A DNA stretch of 64,000 bases from Pocillopora verrucosa. Taxonomy: Eukaryota > Cnidaria > Anthozoa > Scleractinia > Pocilloporidae. Of this stretch, positions 12,901 to 24,800 are shown one piece after another. Each line of letters opens with the position of its first letter. Positions within the stretch are counted from its first letter, which is position 1. The notes beneath the pieces were generated by a model, which searched no databases, was not told where the DNA came from, and worked only from the letters and a program-made list of their open reading frames with translations. Where the stretch lies: contig NC_089316.1 of the NCBI RefSeq assembly GCF_036669915.1, positions 27,181,388 to 27,245,387 on the forward strand, in the 5' to 3' direction. The translations under genes and the position numbers were made by a program.

Positions 12901-14498
12901 GTACAGATGTATGGTCCTACGGTTGTATGGTCGTACAGTCATACGGTTGTACAGTTGTACAGTCATACATCCAGATTTTTTTGGCTAGATGGGTTACTAC
13001 TATTTTGTTATGTATAGATTTAGCCACACTCTGCAAGCTCTGCTATGATCAAATGTGCAAAATATTTTCAATTATGCCTTTTATATGAATTCTATATTGT
13101 TTTTTATTATCTGCACTATTTGTAATGAAGACTTATCTCAATTATTTTTGCTAAAGTCTTCCTTGATGTTGTTGTCAAGTAAGTTTAGCCCTTGTTATTT
13201 GTGGTGCTCAGCAACTTTGTTAATTCTATAACTTGATATGCGGTTTCATTGTGTTAGAAAGTTAACCCTCTAACTCCCATGCGTGACCAATACATAATTT
13301 CTCCTTTCAACAGCAATACAATATCAGCTAGACAAGTGATGAGAATAAAGAAAAATATCAATTAGGGAATTACAAGTTGATTGAATACCAAATTCTCAAA
13401 ACTAACATCACAAGAACTGTATTGTAGACAGTAAGGAGAATTACTAATGAGATCTTGGGAGTTAAAGGGTTAAAGGGCGATGAAACATTGACGTTGTTGT
13501 TATGTCTACTTGTGCAGTAAAAGTATGTTCTTATGATGATCTCTAAAGATGGAATTACTGTAGATCAAAGGGAGAATAGGCAAAGATCCTTCAGAAGGTC
13601 AATTCATAGCAGAGAGGGTCTTTGACTAATTAACTGTTCAGTCAGTTCTGTTCATTGTTAACTTGCATTTAAAATTTCAGACAAGCAACCCAAAAACCAT
13701 CCTCAAATTGAGTTGCGCTGTATGGATTGTACTACAACTTTTAATTCACAAACACAGATGATCCAACACATGACAAGTCCAAAGCATATGAACAAGGCAA
13801 AAAGGAAACAAACAAATGGACAGTTCACTGCTTCGACAAGAGGTAGAGGACGAGGTCGGGGGTTTGGAAGAGGGAGAGGAGAAGGTATGCAACATCAATA
13901 ATTTATTTCTCCAAACTGTGTGTGAAGGGGGATGTGGGGTCAATCTGGGGTCCTGCTTCCCCACAAAAAATTTGTTATTTTAAAATCTCTGAAAGATGAT
14001 TTACAGCTTCTGGGGGGGGCACATTTGAGTCAGTTTCCTTTTGCTAGACATTGATCTTGGAATCAGTTCAAAAATACTTGTTTCTGTCTTTGATCACAAT
14101 TCACAAAGTAGCTGAGTACAAAATGGTCTGACATCTGACATGTTTCCGCCAGCCTGAAATAATGCAGTTGTCAATCAGAACAAGGAGAAATATCACAGGA
14201 TCAATACGAATGCGAATTAAAATACCTAAGCTGCCTGGAGTACAGGAAACTATAACCCTTTATCCCCTAAAAGTGATTAGCATCTAATTTCTCCTCACTA
14301 TGTCACCCCTGAATCAAACATGAACGTTATGAGAATGGAGGAGATGATCACCAACTAAAGCACCTCTTGATTGTTACACAAATTCTCCTTGTCAGCCTCT
14401 TTGGAAATGTATTGAGAACAGTGTGGAGAATCTGCATACTGATGTTAGGGGGAAAAGGGATAATAAGTGACAAAGTTGCAGTTGATACTATGAATAAA

Positions 14499-14543
<45 letters not shown>

Positions 14544-14707
14544 TATAGCAGGCAATCTGTCACTCTGACGAAGGGCTAATGCTTGAAACATCAGCTTTTT
14601 TATCCTTTACGGTGGCTAATTTATGTTTTCAACCCAGTTGTTAACACTAAATTACCTGCAGTTGATATTAGTTTTGCACCAGATTACTTATAAGGAGGTG
14701 ATGTGAG

Positions 14708-14742
<35 letters not shown>

Positions 14743-14948
14743 ATTAATAAATGATTTTTCTAGCATTCAGAGGGGGATACAGCCATAGGGGAAGGGCAAC
14801 AGCCAAGCTTCCTCCACTTGCAGCAAGTTTTGTCAAGGCTGACACTATGATGAGTAACCATGGCAACCATTTCTTCCACTCTGCACAGTCAACAATGAAC
14901 ACTACACAATTTCCTGTTGGTCCATCTTTCCAGCAACCATTTACTTAG
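9963..14948 (+). CDS. Four-finger JAZ/U1-type zinc-finger protein (ZNF346/ZNF385-like)
   Basis: Exons 9963-10295, 11468-11912, 13681-13884 and 14764-14948 join in phase to 388 aa. There are four C2H2 fingers of the long-linker U1/JAZ kind (C-x2-C-x12-H-x5-H): C77/C80/H93/H99, C148/C151/H164/H170, C232/C235/H248/H254 and C273/C276/H289/H295. Fingers of this type in ZNF346 and ZNF385 bind double-stranded or structured RNA, so a nuclear RNA-binding role is likely. An RG-rich segment (about residues 310-335) follows the last finger, then a low-complexity tail rich in N, H, F and Q. Each finger pairs CEIC, CAIC or CMDC with a GKAHL, SPKH or GSKH exit. The exon 4 acceptor at 14763 is chosen over the next AG because the latter leads to an early stop. 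The exact orthologue among ZNF346, ZNF385 and ZMAT proteins is unresolved. Confidence 0.85.
11949..12152 (-). mobile_element. piggyBac-like MITE, family A copy 1
   Basis: The element is bounded by TTAA at 11945-11948 and 12153-12156. Inverted ends are (T)CCTTTAACTCCC and GGGAGTTAAAGG. It is about 204 bp, non-coding, in an intron of the zinc-finger gene. Internal sequence matches the copies at 20410 and 56980. Confidence 0.7.
12436..12571 (+). mobile_element. Truncated MITE, family A copy 2
   Basis: It starts with TTAA at 12432-12435 followed by CCCTTTAACTCCC and then the internal ACTTCTCTCTACAATATC region of the family. The right terminus is missing; the sequence drifts into unrelated DNA after about 12571. 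Confidence 0.55.
12812..12970. repeat. 8-bp minisatellite (GTAYGGTY)n, about 20 units
   Basis: About 20 units of period 8 drift between GTATGGTC, GTACGGTC, GTACGGTT and GTACAGTC. Because 8 is not a multiple of 3, all frames stay open with a 24-base pattern, which creates spurious reading frames on both strands. It sits in intron 2 of the zinc-finger gene. Confidence 0.9.
13266..13469 (+). mobile_element. piggyBac-like MITE, family A copy 3
   Basis: TTAA at 13262-13265 and 13470-13473 flank the ends CCCTCTAACTCCC and GGGAGTTAAAGGG. The internal sequence (GTGACCAATACA...CAATATCAGCTAGA) matches the copies at 15421 and 23331. Confidence 0.75.
14256..14460 (+). mobile_element. MITE, family B copy 1
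   Basis: It shares the family B body (GATTAGCATCTAATTTCTCC, ATCAAACATGAA, GGAGATGATCACC, ACAAATTCTCC). The ends are degraded CCCTTTATCCCC and AGGGGGAAAAGGG, flanked by ATAA in place of TTAA. Confidence 0.6.
14500..14650 (+). repeat. Dispersed repeat with AAACTGTGGTGCTGCG core
   Basis: A second copy in the same orientation lies at about 21755-21915 and shares GGTAAGTTTCT, AAACTGTGGTGCTGCG, AGAG-ATA and the GCTTGAAA-CAGC segment. It is non-coding and I do not know its class. Confidence 0.55.
14711..14740. repeat. (ATT)n microsatellite
   Basis: An uninterrupted ATT run of about ten units just upstream of the last exon of the zinc-finger gene. Confidence 0.9.
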
Positions 14949-15420
14949 GTTATTTTAAGATTAGAAACGTACTTTTGCAAATGGCAAGAAGAAAGATTTA
15001 CAAGATGTGACATGTCATGTAAACAATGGTAAGTTGGCTCTGGAAAATAACAGCTTTGCAAGGTGCATTTATTTTTAAGAGGCAAAACTGATGATGTTTT
15101 AGCGTAGTTACATGAGAATGTTCAACCTCGAGTCTGTTTCCATTTTTTTCCCCTTGTTGTAACCATTGTCACACAAAGGTACAGGCAAAATCTAAAGTTA
15201 CAGACTTGTGCAAAATCATTTGAATTTTGAGCATTGCAAAGGCTCATCAAAGCAAAGTTAATTCAGTTTGAAAAGGAATTAAAATGAAATTTATTTCATT
15301 GAAAATTATAATGAGAGAGAAGATGGAATTTTCACCTCAGAACTGGAATGAAGAGATATTTCACTGATGTCAACTTTCTTAAAAACAACAATTTTTGAAA
15401 CCTCTAGTTCTTGAATATAA

Positions 15421-15617
15421 CCTTTAACTCCCATGATTGACCAATACAGAATTTCTCCTTACAATATCGATACAATATCAGCTAGATGAGTGATGAGAGT
15501 AAAGAAAATACCAATTTGGGGATAATTAGTTGATCCAATACTAAATTCTCTGATGTAACATAGGAATTGTATGGTTGACAGTAAGGAGAATTACAAATTT
15601 GATCTGGGAGTTAAATG
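15421..15617 (+). mobile_element. piggyBac-like MITE, family A copy 4
   Basis: ATAA at 15417-15420 and TTAA at 15618-15621 flank CCTTTAACTCCC and GGGAGTTAAA. The internal sequence is close to copies 3 and 6. It lies in the probable 3' UTR of the zinc-finger gene. Confidence 0.7.
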
Positions 15618-16048
15618 TTAACCAAAGTTACAATGTGGTTTCAACAGCCCCCCCCCCCCCCCTCATCTCCCACTTATACCAAGACATTTTGAAAAGGGTA
15701 GGGGAGGGGGGAGGGATAAGTCAAGTTTGCCTGGGGTCAACAGGGTTAGAATGTATGATACTTACATGTTGATTTGTTTGTAAATATTGCAATTTATTGA
15801 AACAAAAATGGAAATCAAAAGAATTACAAATTTATACATTAAATTATTGTTTCGAATGGCTGTAGAGAAAAAACAACATCTGATGTTCCCAGCCACAAAT
15901 ATTATGCACTTGTAATTTCCTGAGTTTTTTTTCGAAGTCTTGAAATAAGAATCAATTTCAGACAGCTTAAAATTATCTTTATAACTTTAGAATAGTTACA
16001 CTACTTTAATGAAATTTGTAGACAAATTTTGTGCTACCATAAACATGG

Positions 16049-16062
16049 AATAAATCAATAAA
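16049..16062 (+). terminator. Tandem poly(A) signals AATAAA
   Basis: Two AATAAA hexamers, 16049-16054 and 16057-16062, lie about 1.1 kb after the stop codon of the zinc-finger gene. They are the best candidates for its cleavage site; not proven. Confidence 0.4.
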
Positions 16063-16667
16063 CACTTCTTACACGTTCTTTGCCTAAATATCATTAAAAA
16101 AAAAAAAAAAGGGCAACTTGACAGTGTTTGATAGTGTCACTTCCTACAAAATGTTGACATGTGATTTAGAACTTCTGATTTTGGAAAGAGTTCCTTTGGA
16201 TTCAATTCGGGCTAACTATGAGGGGAAAAAAGCCACGCATCTTAGCAAAAGGAATTGGGAAACCCATTATACGTTATCAGTCCCATCAAAACTAGTCATT
16301 CTACTGAAACTTATGGTGTCTTAGATCTCTTTTGTATTAATTTATTATCTGTGAACACCATGCATTTTAGCACTGCTGAAACATTTACCTTCACTGCTCT
16401 GATATCAGTTGAAAATTCATCAAAACCTCCTAAGAGACAACCAGTTTTTTTTGTCTCCTATTCTTTAAAATGTTTGGTTGGAATCAAGCATATTTAGTGG
16501 AAAAGAAATTTAAACTCAAGGCCCAAAGAGATCTAACAATAACAGCTGTAGTGGCCACACTAAATGTAATTTTTTGTGTATTTTCCCAGGAATTATGCAT
16601 TACCCTGCCAGATAGGGTATTGAATTCTTCAGCAATCCCCTCTCCCCAGAAATTACAGTAGTCTTTT

Positions 16668-16893
16668 GACTTCCTACCTAGGGACCCTTCTCTCCACCTC
16701 TAAAATTTTCAATCTTTCAGTGGGTGAGCAAGGATGTCTATCTAGATGTGTAAATCATAATTAACTCAACAAAGAGGTACGACCCCCTACCTGGGGACCC
16801 CTTTCTCTACCTTTTAAAATTTTTGATCTTTTAGTGGGTGTGTGGGGATATTAATCTGGACACGTACAATAATTACTCTAAGAAAGAGTTCAA
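16668..16893. repeat. Two-copy tandem duplication, unit about 113 bp
   Basis: Both units share CTACCT-GGGACCC, TCT-ACC, AAAATTTT, CTTT-AGTGGGTG and the closing AAGAG. The copies have diverged moderately. No reading frame is conserved, so this is a local non-coding duplication. Confidence 0.7.
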
Positions 16894-17179
16894 ATATTTA
16901 TGCCAATCTTAAGCTTATTGACAGCGCCCGCTAAACATCACGTCAGGGCTCTTTACATGGACTAATTGTAAGTTGGTCTTGAATGATCGTATAAAGCCTT
17001 GAAATTAAGATTACAATTCCTGAGTTCACGAAGGCAGCCTAAAGGATCAAAAGCATCTAATGGCAGAGAATTGCGACCACATCCGTTGAAATTCCATGGA
17101 GTTGAGGAATTTCCTTTAGTGTTGGCCTGGATCCGTTGAATTAGCGGTCAGACTAGGATCCCATCACGGTCTGCCAACT

Positions 17180-18059
17180 TCAATTGCTGCCCTCGGCGTT
17201 GTCTTTTAAGAATTCCAGTAGTTCGGTAGGATATGCTCCCTTATCGACAGCCTTGCACCATCTTCGGTACTGAAAATTAAAACAGTATCACAAAAATAAA
17301 TAATTTTGGAAGAAGCCACGGTCAGATTCATGTCAAATATCGAAAGCTCTCGCATCTTCGTTTATGAAAGAGTTCAGAAGTGGTATCACTTGCTTATGGT
17401 TGATGTGTTTGACAAATGAGTAATATTTATGATTCTTTGTGTTGATGACAACTATTACATCGTTTGATCTAGAAATAACATTTTGTATCATCAGCTATGC
17501 CAGAGAAAAAGCGAGGACGAGGAGCGTTTTGTTTTTCTCAAGAAAAAATTTTTCTCGAACGATCACAAAAACTATTAGGTTACAACTTTAACCATCTTCA
17601 CAAATGAGATTAAGGCAAACAGTGCTCTATTCACTCGGTTGTACAATGCCTTACCATTTCGAGCTCTTCTCGAAGTTTATACACATAAGTTTCTTTGTCA
17701 GCGATCATATCTTCTAAGCTCTTGTATCGCAGCTTCTTTCGAGCGCGACACTCTCGGGCAGATTGCCTACTTCGCTCTAGTTTTGCTTCCAAGTCGATTT
17801 TAGAGGGTCTTCTGCCTCTCTTTTTACCACATGGCTTTTTAGTTGAGTTCATCTTTGAAGATTTCTCGTTTAGGGAGTCTAAGAAGGGTGAATCAGAAGA
17901 AGAATTGCTATCAACCGAAGAGATACTATCGTGTTTGGTCCGACGAGTAGAAGACCACGAATACTTCATTCCCTCCTGTACGGTCGATCCGTCGATTTCT
18001 GCGGCTGTGGTCTCTTCGTATGTATTGCTTTTGTTATGACAGGACGAGACGACAGCCAT
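17180..18059 (-). CDS. CREBL2: CREBL2-like bZIP transcription factor
   Basis: Two exons on the minus strand, 18059-17655 and 17269-17180, join in phase 0 to 164 aa. A Ser-rich N-terminal half of about 75 residues precedes a basic KKRGRRPSKIDLEAKLE segment, the basic region at about residues 96-109 (RSRQSARECRARKK) and a short leucine zipper. Exon 2 supplies YRRWCKAVDKGAYP and ends EGSN. The RGR-P-KIDL-AKLERSRQSARECRARKKLRY block is diagnostic of CREBL2 (REPTOR-BP in flies), which in other animals acts in cAMP/CREB and nutrient-responsive (TORC1-linked) transcription. The human protein is about 120 aa, so the extra N-terminus is a lineage feature. The start Met follows the longest frame; a later start is possible. 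It is divergent from the CAMSAP gene. Confidence 0.92.
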
Positions 18060-18876
18060 GCACGGCTTATCAACAATCAGGAATTATTAGAAAAACAAAA
18101 TTTCTTTCGCGAGAAGAGGGCGCCTTTATGTATGTGTACGTGGAAAACTTCGCTATGCACTGATCAAAACAAAGTGATGTAATGTTATGGCTAGTGATTG
18201 ACAGGTAAAATAAACTATTGATCCTCGTGTGATTGGACAAAATTTCAGTATCTGGGCAACTGTTTGAGAAACATTCAGTGCAAGAACCAATGAAAAGTTA
18301 GAAATCAGCTTGTTACGCAACATGTGACGTTCTTGGCGGGAAGTGGGTGAAGCGGGGCGCACTCATGACTGTCACATGATGATGACGAAGCAGACCTAGG
18401 CACAGAATGAATAAGCACTGAAGGATATAATTAAATAATGGGCTTTTTCCTAATTTGGGAAGAGCTTGGAAGTGAACCCTCTAAAGGGACTACTCGGTAT
18501 GAGACTGGTCACGAAAATATTCATGACGACCTGCGCAGGCGTGGAGGCTAATTTGAATGGTTCGAAATGTGAAAGAAAACTCGACAAAAACAAATCTACT
18601 CCTAAAGAGTATTTTGTTCCTTTAGTTCGCTTTGATGCCCTGAGTCAAAGGAACAGAATATTTTAAAGGAAAATGGCCAGCACGAATTCTTCTTTTCCTT
18701 TAGAAAGCTGGAAGTACCATCTAAATCTAAGTGGCTTCTTGCTATGGTTTTGACACTTTGTATGTTCAGCGCACGTTTTTACAAGTCAGAGTTCAATATG
18801 GTGTTTTACGAATCAAAATTGAGCTTGTATTGGACGTAATGGATATTTGAGGCTTGCACAAGAGAGAGAATTATCC
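18060..18876. promoter_or_regulatory. Divergent promoter region between CREBL2 and CAMSAP
   Basis: The start codons of the two genes face away from each other with 817 bases between them, so both promoters must be here unless distant 5' exons exist. CRE-type half sites occur (TGACGT near 18326, TGATGACGA near 18380), along with CCAAT-like ATTGG. I see no clear TATA box and no credible exon. Confidence 0.5.
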
Positions 18877-21800
18877 ATGGAAGACGCAAAAGTGGAAAAT
18901 TCCCGTTATAATGTGATTCCTGTGACCGACTACGATCCATTTGAGGTTTGTAGAATATTGTTAAGAAAACCATGTCAAATCCTTGAGGTACAGATTCCTT
19001 AGCTTTTGGCAAATTATATATTATTGATGAAGAACTTCACGCGAAAGCCACCGTACAAATTCCTGGGAAGCAAAGCGAAGGTTTGATGAACATTTTCAAG
19101 CGCAAAGTTGTATATCGTTACTTTTTTCTCCTTGAGTGAAGAAATTCAAGGTTTCTTGGGTGAAGGATCGTTTCATCTAACGAGCGTAATCGAGTCAACA
19201 TGATTGGATTATTGTGTGTGACAAATGTACGTCAACCAATTTGCATTTTGGTTTTACTTTTCGATAAAAATCGCCGATCAGAAGCGGTTATTCAAATACT
19301 CTTGAAAGTCTCACGATACGACGTACGCGTGTTCACCTGTTATTCACTAATTAAGTTCTTTAAAACTTGTTAAGTTGTTCTATACGAAGTGTTCTTGCTG
19401 TGTGAAAGCTTTTAAGAAGTGATACGCTTACAATATCTGGAATACATACGTGAAATTTACGGTGAAATTATTGAAACTTTTTTTTTTAGCACTCAAAAGA
19501 AACTTCAGTCTAAGTATCTGTGAGGACAGATAATTAATTTTGAAAGGAAATACCTCACGTTATTATACACTGATGTTAGTACATGAGTGAATCAAATTGT
19601 CAACAATGTTTTGGCTCCAACTCACAGTGCAAAAGTTAGAAGGGGGTATATAATTTATCTATGATGACACAATATTACCAAAATATTGTTAGGAATGCCT
19701 CTAGAAGTAATAGTAGTCTGGTTTCCCAAACAAGTTACAATTCACAAGTTTTTTTAAAATCCTGGACACTTAATATCACTAATATGAAAAAAAGAAAATG
19801 ACTTGACTTTCCAGACCTTAGGTTCAAAAACTTGTAGCAAGTCATTTCTTTAATTATATGAATCTATTCTTTCACGATCTAATGTTTTTTTTAAGAAATA
19901 AAATTTAACTCTAAGTTAGTAATTTACTTACTTGGTCATTTGTTTACAGGCAAAGTTTGCAGCATCCCTTTACTGGTTGGTGTTTTGTGCCACTGAAGAT
20001 GGAGAGTTTGAAAATATCCCCTCTCAAGTTACCAGTCCTATTCAGAGGGATTCGGAGGTACACAATTATTATGCAGTCAGTCAGATGAGGCAATATTATA
20101 TATCATTAAATACACAAATTATTAAAATTCACAAAGGTTTCAATACCAGTCACATAAAGGGCTGATCTTCTAAATTATAATGCCCTAGCTTCCAATTTTC
20201 ATTGATCCAAGCCATGACCATTTTGGTTGCTGTGGCACATAGAAAAAAAAATTTTCCAACTTAATTTTAAGTGAAAATACCAGTCTGTGGTGGTCAAGTA
20301 CATTTAGTAAGCTGTCACATTTTCATTTTTTTCATTTATACAAGGCACATGACTATATGACAAAGTTATCAATACCTTCTTACAATATCATCCCTAAGTC
20401 AATCATTAACCCTTTAACTCCCAAGATCTGATTGTTAATTCTCCCCTCTGGCTGTTACACGTTTCCTTGTAAATTAGTTATGAGAACTTGGTTCTAGATC
20501 AAGATAACAGCTTCTACCTGATAAGTTTGAATATTCTCATCACCTGTTTGCTGAAGAATGTATAGATATTGTAGGGAGAAGTTTTACGTTAATCACTTCT
20601 GGGAGTTAAAGGGTTAAGGCCACAAGAGTTAAGAAAATGATAAACAAAAGAAGCTCTTGATTGTTAAAACAATTCTCCCTGTCAGCACCTTATTAAATAT
20701 TTAGAGAACAGTACAGAGAATATGCATACTGATGTTATGCTTAGGACTTCATCTTTTCACCAGTCTCATTATGCCTTATGTTTTATCTCAATAGAAGCGT
20801 ATAACTGTTCGTCCAGAGGTAACAGAATTCCTCACCAAAGGTGAGATCTATTGCCAGGTCTGCAATAGTATCTTTCATGGAAAAGCTCCTGTGGTGGGTC
20901 AGTGGGCTGTTCTCCAGACTCTGTCACGCCATGGATTTTACGTGGTGGAGGAAGGTGACATCGCTGTCACAGATTCTGCTTTGCAGCAGAAGAAACCATT
21001 TAGAAAGGTACCTTTTGTAAGATTAAAAAATTTAACTAAGGAAATAATCATTACAGGTTAGTTGCAATCAAAAGAATTACAGATATGGCAGCCTAGCCAC
21101 AAGGATCATTTACTTAAATATTATGTGCAGGTGAAAATGTTATTTATTTCCTTTATTGTATTTCAAGATATTAAAAAAAATTTTGTAAAGCTCATTCTCA
21201 ATACAAGCTGGGGAAAAAGATAAACCTTGAATCCCCACGAAGAATTGAATCTCAGACCTTCAGATTCCATGGTGTGATGCTCTACCACTGAGCTACAGAG
21301 ACTCTACTGTTCTCTTTTTGTCTCACCTTTGTGATAAGATGAAAAAAGTTATCTTTCTCTATTTCTTTACTAACTAAAGATAAAAAAAAAATGATAATAA
21401 GTCCAGTCCAGTCGAGAGTAGCTCAGTGAAGGATTATTTTTAGTTGTGGTGAACAACTAACATTTCATCAATCTTCACTTATGTCCAGAAATTCACACAG
21501 GAGCAAAAATGGCAGATTTGACCAAATTTTGTCAAACTGAGTGAATGTTAATGGATTTGACGATTTTGGCCAATTTTTAGGCAAATTTGTCAAAACAAAA
21601 TCTGCTCGGCAAAATTGACAAATTTTAGTCAAATTGATTGAAGTGAAATCAACTCAGCCCATTTGACAATTAGATGAATTTTTGCCATTTTTGTTACTGC
21701 ATGCATTTCTGGACATTACAACCTTAACCAATGTCAATCATATGGACCTGATAAAGGGGGGTAAGTTTCTTAGAAAACTGTGGTGCTGCGCCAGTGGTAG

Positions 21801-24800
21801 AGGATAACAAAGATAATTTTGTTTTAGCAATTGAGTTGAGAGTGAATGGAATGACGGAGGGTAAATGCTTGAAATGCCAGCATAGAAACTCTTTATGGTG
21901 GCCAAGGTAGATTATCACTTCAGCTGATTAAACCAAATGATCTTGTCATAGGGACCTGATGTTTGGAATGATTTACCTTACTAGCAACAAGGGATGCTGT
22001 ATGTATTCTGTTAATTGCAAAATTTTGTTTCTCCAACATGTTTTTAGTCAACTCATCTTGCTTTGATGGACTGCCTCATGAATGCCTTCTCTGCACAGGC
22101 TGTTAGTGTTCCACAAGTTGTGCAGTGTGTCAGGTAATTTACACAGGTCTCAAATAGGAGAGTGTTATAATGCTCCAACTTTTAAAGATAGTATCACTCC
22201 TGACTTCACTCCAGACTTCTCTTGGGAGTCTCATGAAAAAAATGGAGGTGGGGTTCCTTTAATTGCAGTTGTTATGTGAGATTCCCCTTGGAAGTTTTCT
22301 ATTGTTTGTTAGTTGCCGCATGCAAAGGGGGGAATTTATCAAGTACTGTATTTTTTAATTTTTTGTTTATCATTTATGCTGTTCACTTTTCTTTGATTTA
22401 TCAGCAAACAGTTTAAAATGCAGAAGATGGAAATGATAATCAGGAATTAAAATATTACAACCATACTGACAGTTGTGGTTTTAAGGGTTACCCTTACTAA
22501 AAGTCATTGGCATGAAAACTTAGGTAAAAATAGTAAAGTCAGCAATCAAGCCAGGTGAGTCATTTGTGGAACCTTATCCCAGTTTTCTTAGGATGAAGCA
22601 ACTAGGAGTATTATTGTATCCTTCCCTGGTTGGGATGCCAGTCTATGGCAGGTTTCCATTCCCAGTGTTTCATCCTGTTTTCCTTCCATTTTTCTATCAC
22701 CCATATTATAACCAATGTGGTTAAAAAAAAGGGAGTCCCCTCCCCACACAACAGGACTCTAATGTTTGACTCAAAATATGTTTTTTGTTGATACCCACAG
22801 TAAATTTTCATCATTCAATGCTTCTAAAGAGCTACCATTTGATCTGGAGGATGCACTCCTTCTGTGGATCAACAAAATCTCAGCAGTGTTGAATGAAAAT
22901 CAGCTGAAGAAGCAGAAGCAACATGCAGAACAACTTCTACAGAACCAAGACAAAGCCAAACGATTCAGGTTTCGCCGTGATCAACTGCAGCCAAAAGTGC
23001 AGACAGTATTTCCTTTGATGGAAGAACTTTTGAAAGATGTCAGTGATGGAAAAAGTTTGCTTGGGATTATAATGTTTTATCACCCAACAGTGATTAACAT
23101 TGAAGGTACATTGTGATGCATAATAATGTAAACCCCAAACATGTTTGTTTGATTGTGTACGTCTGATCATCAATGTGAGATTACTTTTTGTGTAATTTTG
23201 TATTTATTTATATTTATTTAGTGTGTTTATATTTTAAATTTGTTGTGTTTGGTTTTCTTTTTTTCATCAGTTACATTTTTTGAACATGTTTCTTATTCTG
23301 CTCATAATTTTGCTGCGCTCTTGTATTTAACCCTTTAACTCCCACGAGTGACCAAGACAGAATTTCTCCTTACAATATCAATACAATATCAACTAGATTA
23401 GTGATGAGAATAGAGAAAAATATCAATTTGGTGATAATTAGTTGATCTAATACATAATTCTCTGAACTAACATTATAAGAACTGTATGGTTGACAGTAAG
23501 GAGAATTACAAATTTGATCTGGGGGTTAAAGGTTTAAGGCCGGTTTCTTGTGTGTATAATCACTATTTAAAGTCAGTTTTCCTTAAAGTTGTACAGATGT
23601 ACTTGGCACATTTCTCTGTCTGGGAGTCAAGTCTTCAACTTAAAAGTTATTCACTATTGCAGTTAGATATAAGACATCATCAATTTTCAACCTGCCACTG
23701 TGTTAGCTGTGTAAATAAAATTCTGAGTTAAGATGATAAAAAAAATACTTAAAGGTTGTGAGTTGCTGTACTTTTCGCAAAACCAGAGACATGGGTAATC
23801 TGGGTGAGGGTAGTCCTGAGAAGGAAGTTGTCTGCAGTGTATGGTTACTGATATTTAGACAACCTCGGTGGAAGTCATCATCATAGCTGTGTGGTCAAAA
23901 GCTTATTTTGTTTGGTTTGGTTTATAGCAATTTAAGCTAATTTGATCGAGGAGTTGGTACAGTTTGTGGCTTAAATCTTAGCAGTGACTTTATCTCTCTT
24001 CCTAATTTTCAGATGTGTGTCTGGGGAAAAATCTTGCAACCAAAGATTGTGTCCACAATCTAGATTTATTCCGCTCTCTTTGCAGTCAATTTATATGCAC
24101 CTCAGTCCTTGCTCTTAAAGTTGAAGATTTTCTTTATGGATCACAAGCAATGAAACCCAACATTATTGCACTTCTAGCTGAGATATTCCAGAAATGCGAA
24201 GTGGAATCAGTGTCTGAAAACTGTGTTGTGTCAAAACAGACCTCTAAGTCAGATGCTGACTTGCAGCACATTACCGCTAACAAAGAAAACATGATTGGTA
24301 ATAAATGTTCCAGTGCACCAGTCTTGAATTCTGATGAAAGCAAATACACACATGGGAGCCCAAGAGAATCTTTGAAAAGTAAAAGTGAAAGATCATCCTC
24401 ATTGTCTGGAAAGTTAACTGGCTCTGCATTGGATGCTGTTAAGCAGGAGAACAGTGTTATGTGGAAATCGCAAAGTGATGGTCAAGTGAATTCAAACAGT
24501 CGACTGTCATTTAAGTCACCATTTCATCTGGATTTTACTGATGATTATGACGGCCAGCAGCCCCCTTTAAATGGGTCGTTGCCAACTCAGGGTGGTGAGA
24601 AAGACAATGAAAAGTTCAATGAAAAAGAAAATCCATTTACTGGAATACTTCAGAGGCCTGTTCTTGCAGGTGAGGCCAGGAAACACAGCTTACCTGCAAA
24701 TATGGCTGCAGGGCATGGTAGCCCCCGAACCACTCCCAGGCAAGAGGTACAACTCCTACTGCGACGCAATAAACAGAAGCAAAGAACTCTTGACCTGGAA

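Larger units (their letters stand above)
14949..17179. other. Zinc-finger gene 3' UTR and convergent intergenic DNA
   Basis: I see no coding exon. Two overlapping-range poly(A) signals (AATAAA at 16049-16054 and 16057-16062) suggest a 3' UTR of about 1.1 kb for the zinc-finger gene. The stretch also contains a family A MITE, poly-C and poly-A runs, and a two-copy tandem duplication at 16668-16893. The CREBL2 gene ends here from the other strand. Confidence 0.5.

Noticed and set aside
12625-13088. Several long open frames on both strands around 12.6-13.1 kb
   Set aside because: They are produced by the 8-bp minisatellite; the peptides are simple RTVVxxYG repeats and occur in all frames.
21225-21305. 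Functional tRNA gene on the minus strand
   Set aside because: The A-box and D-arm are good but the anticodon and acceptor arms do not pair, so it is a tRNA-derived repeat.
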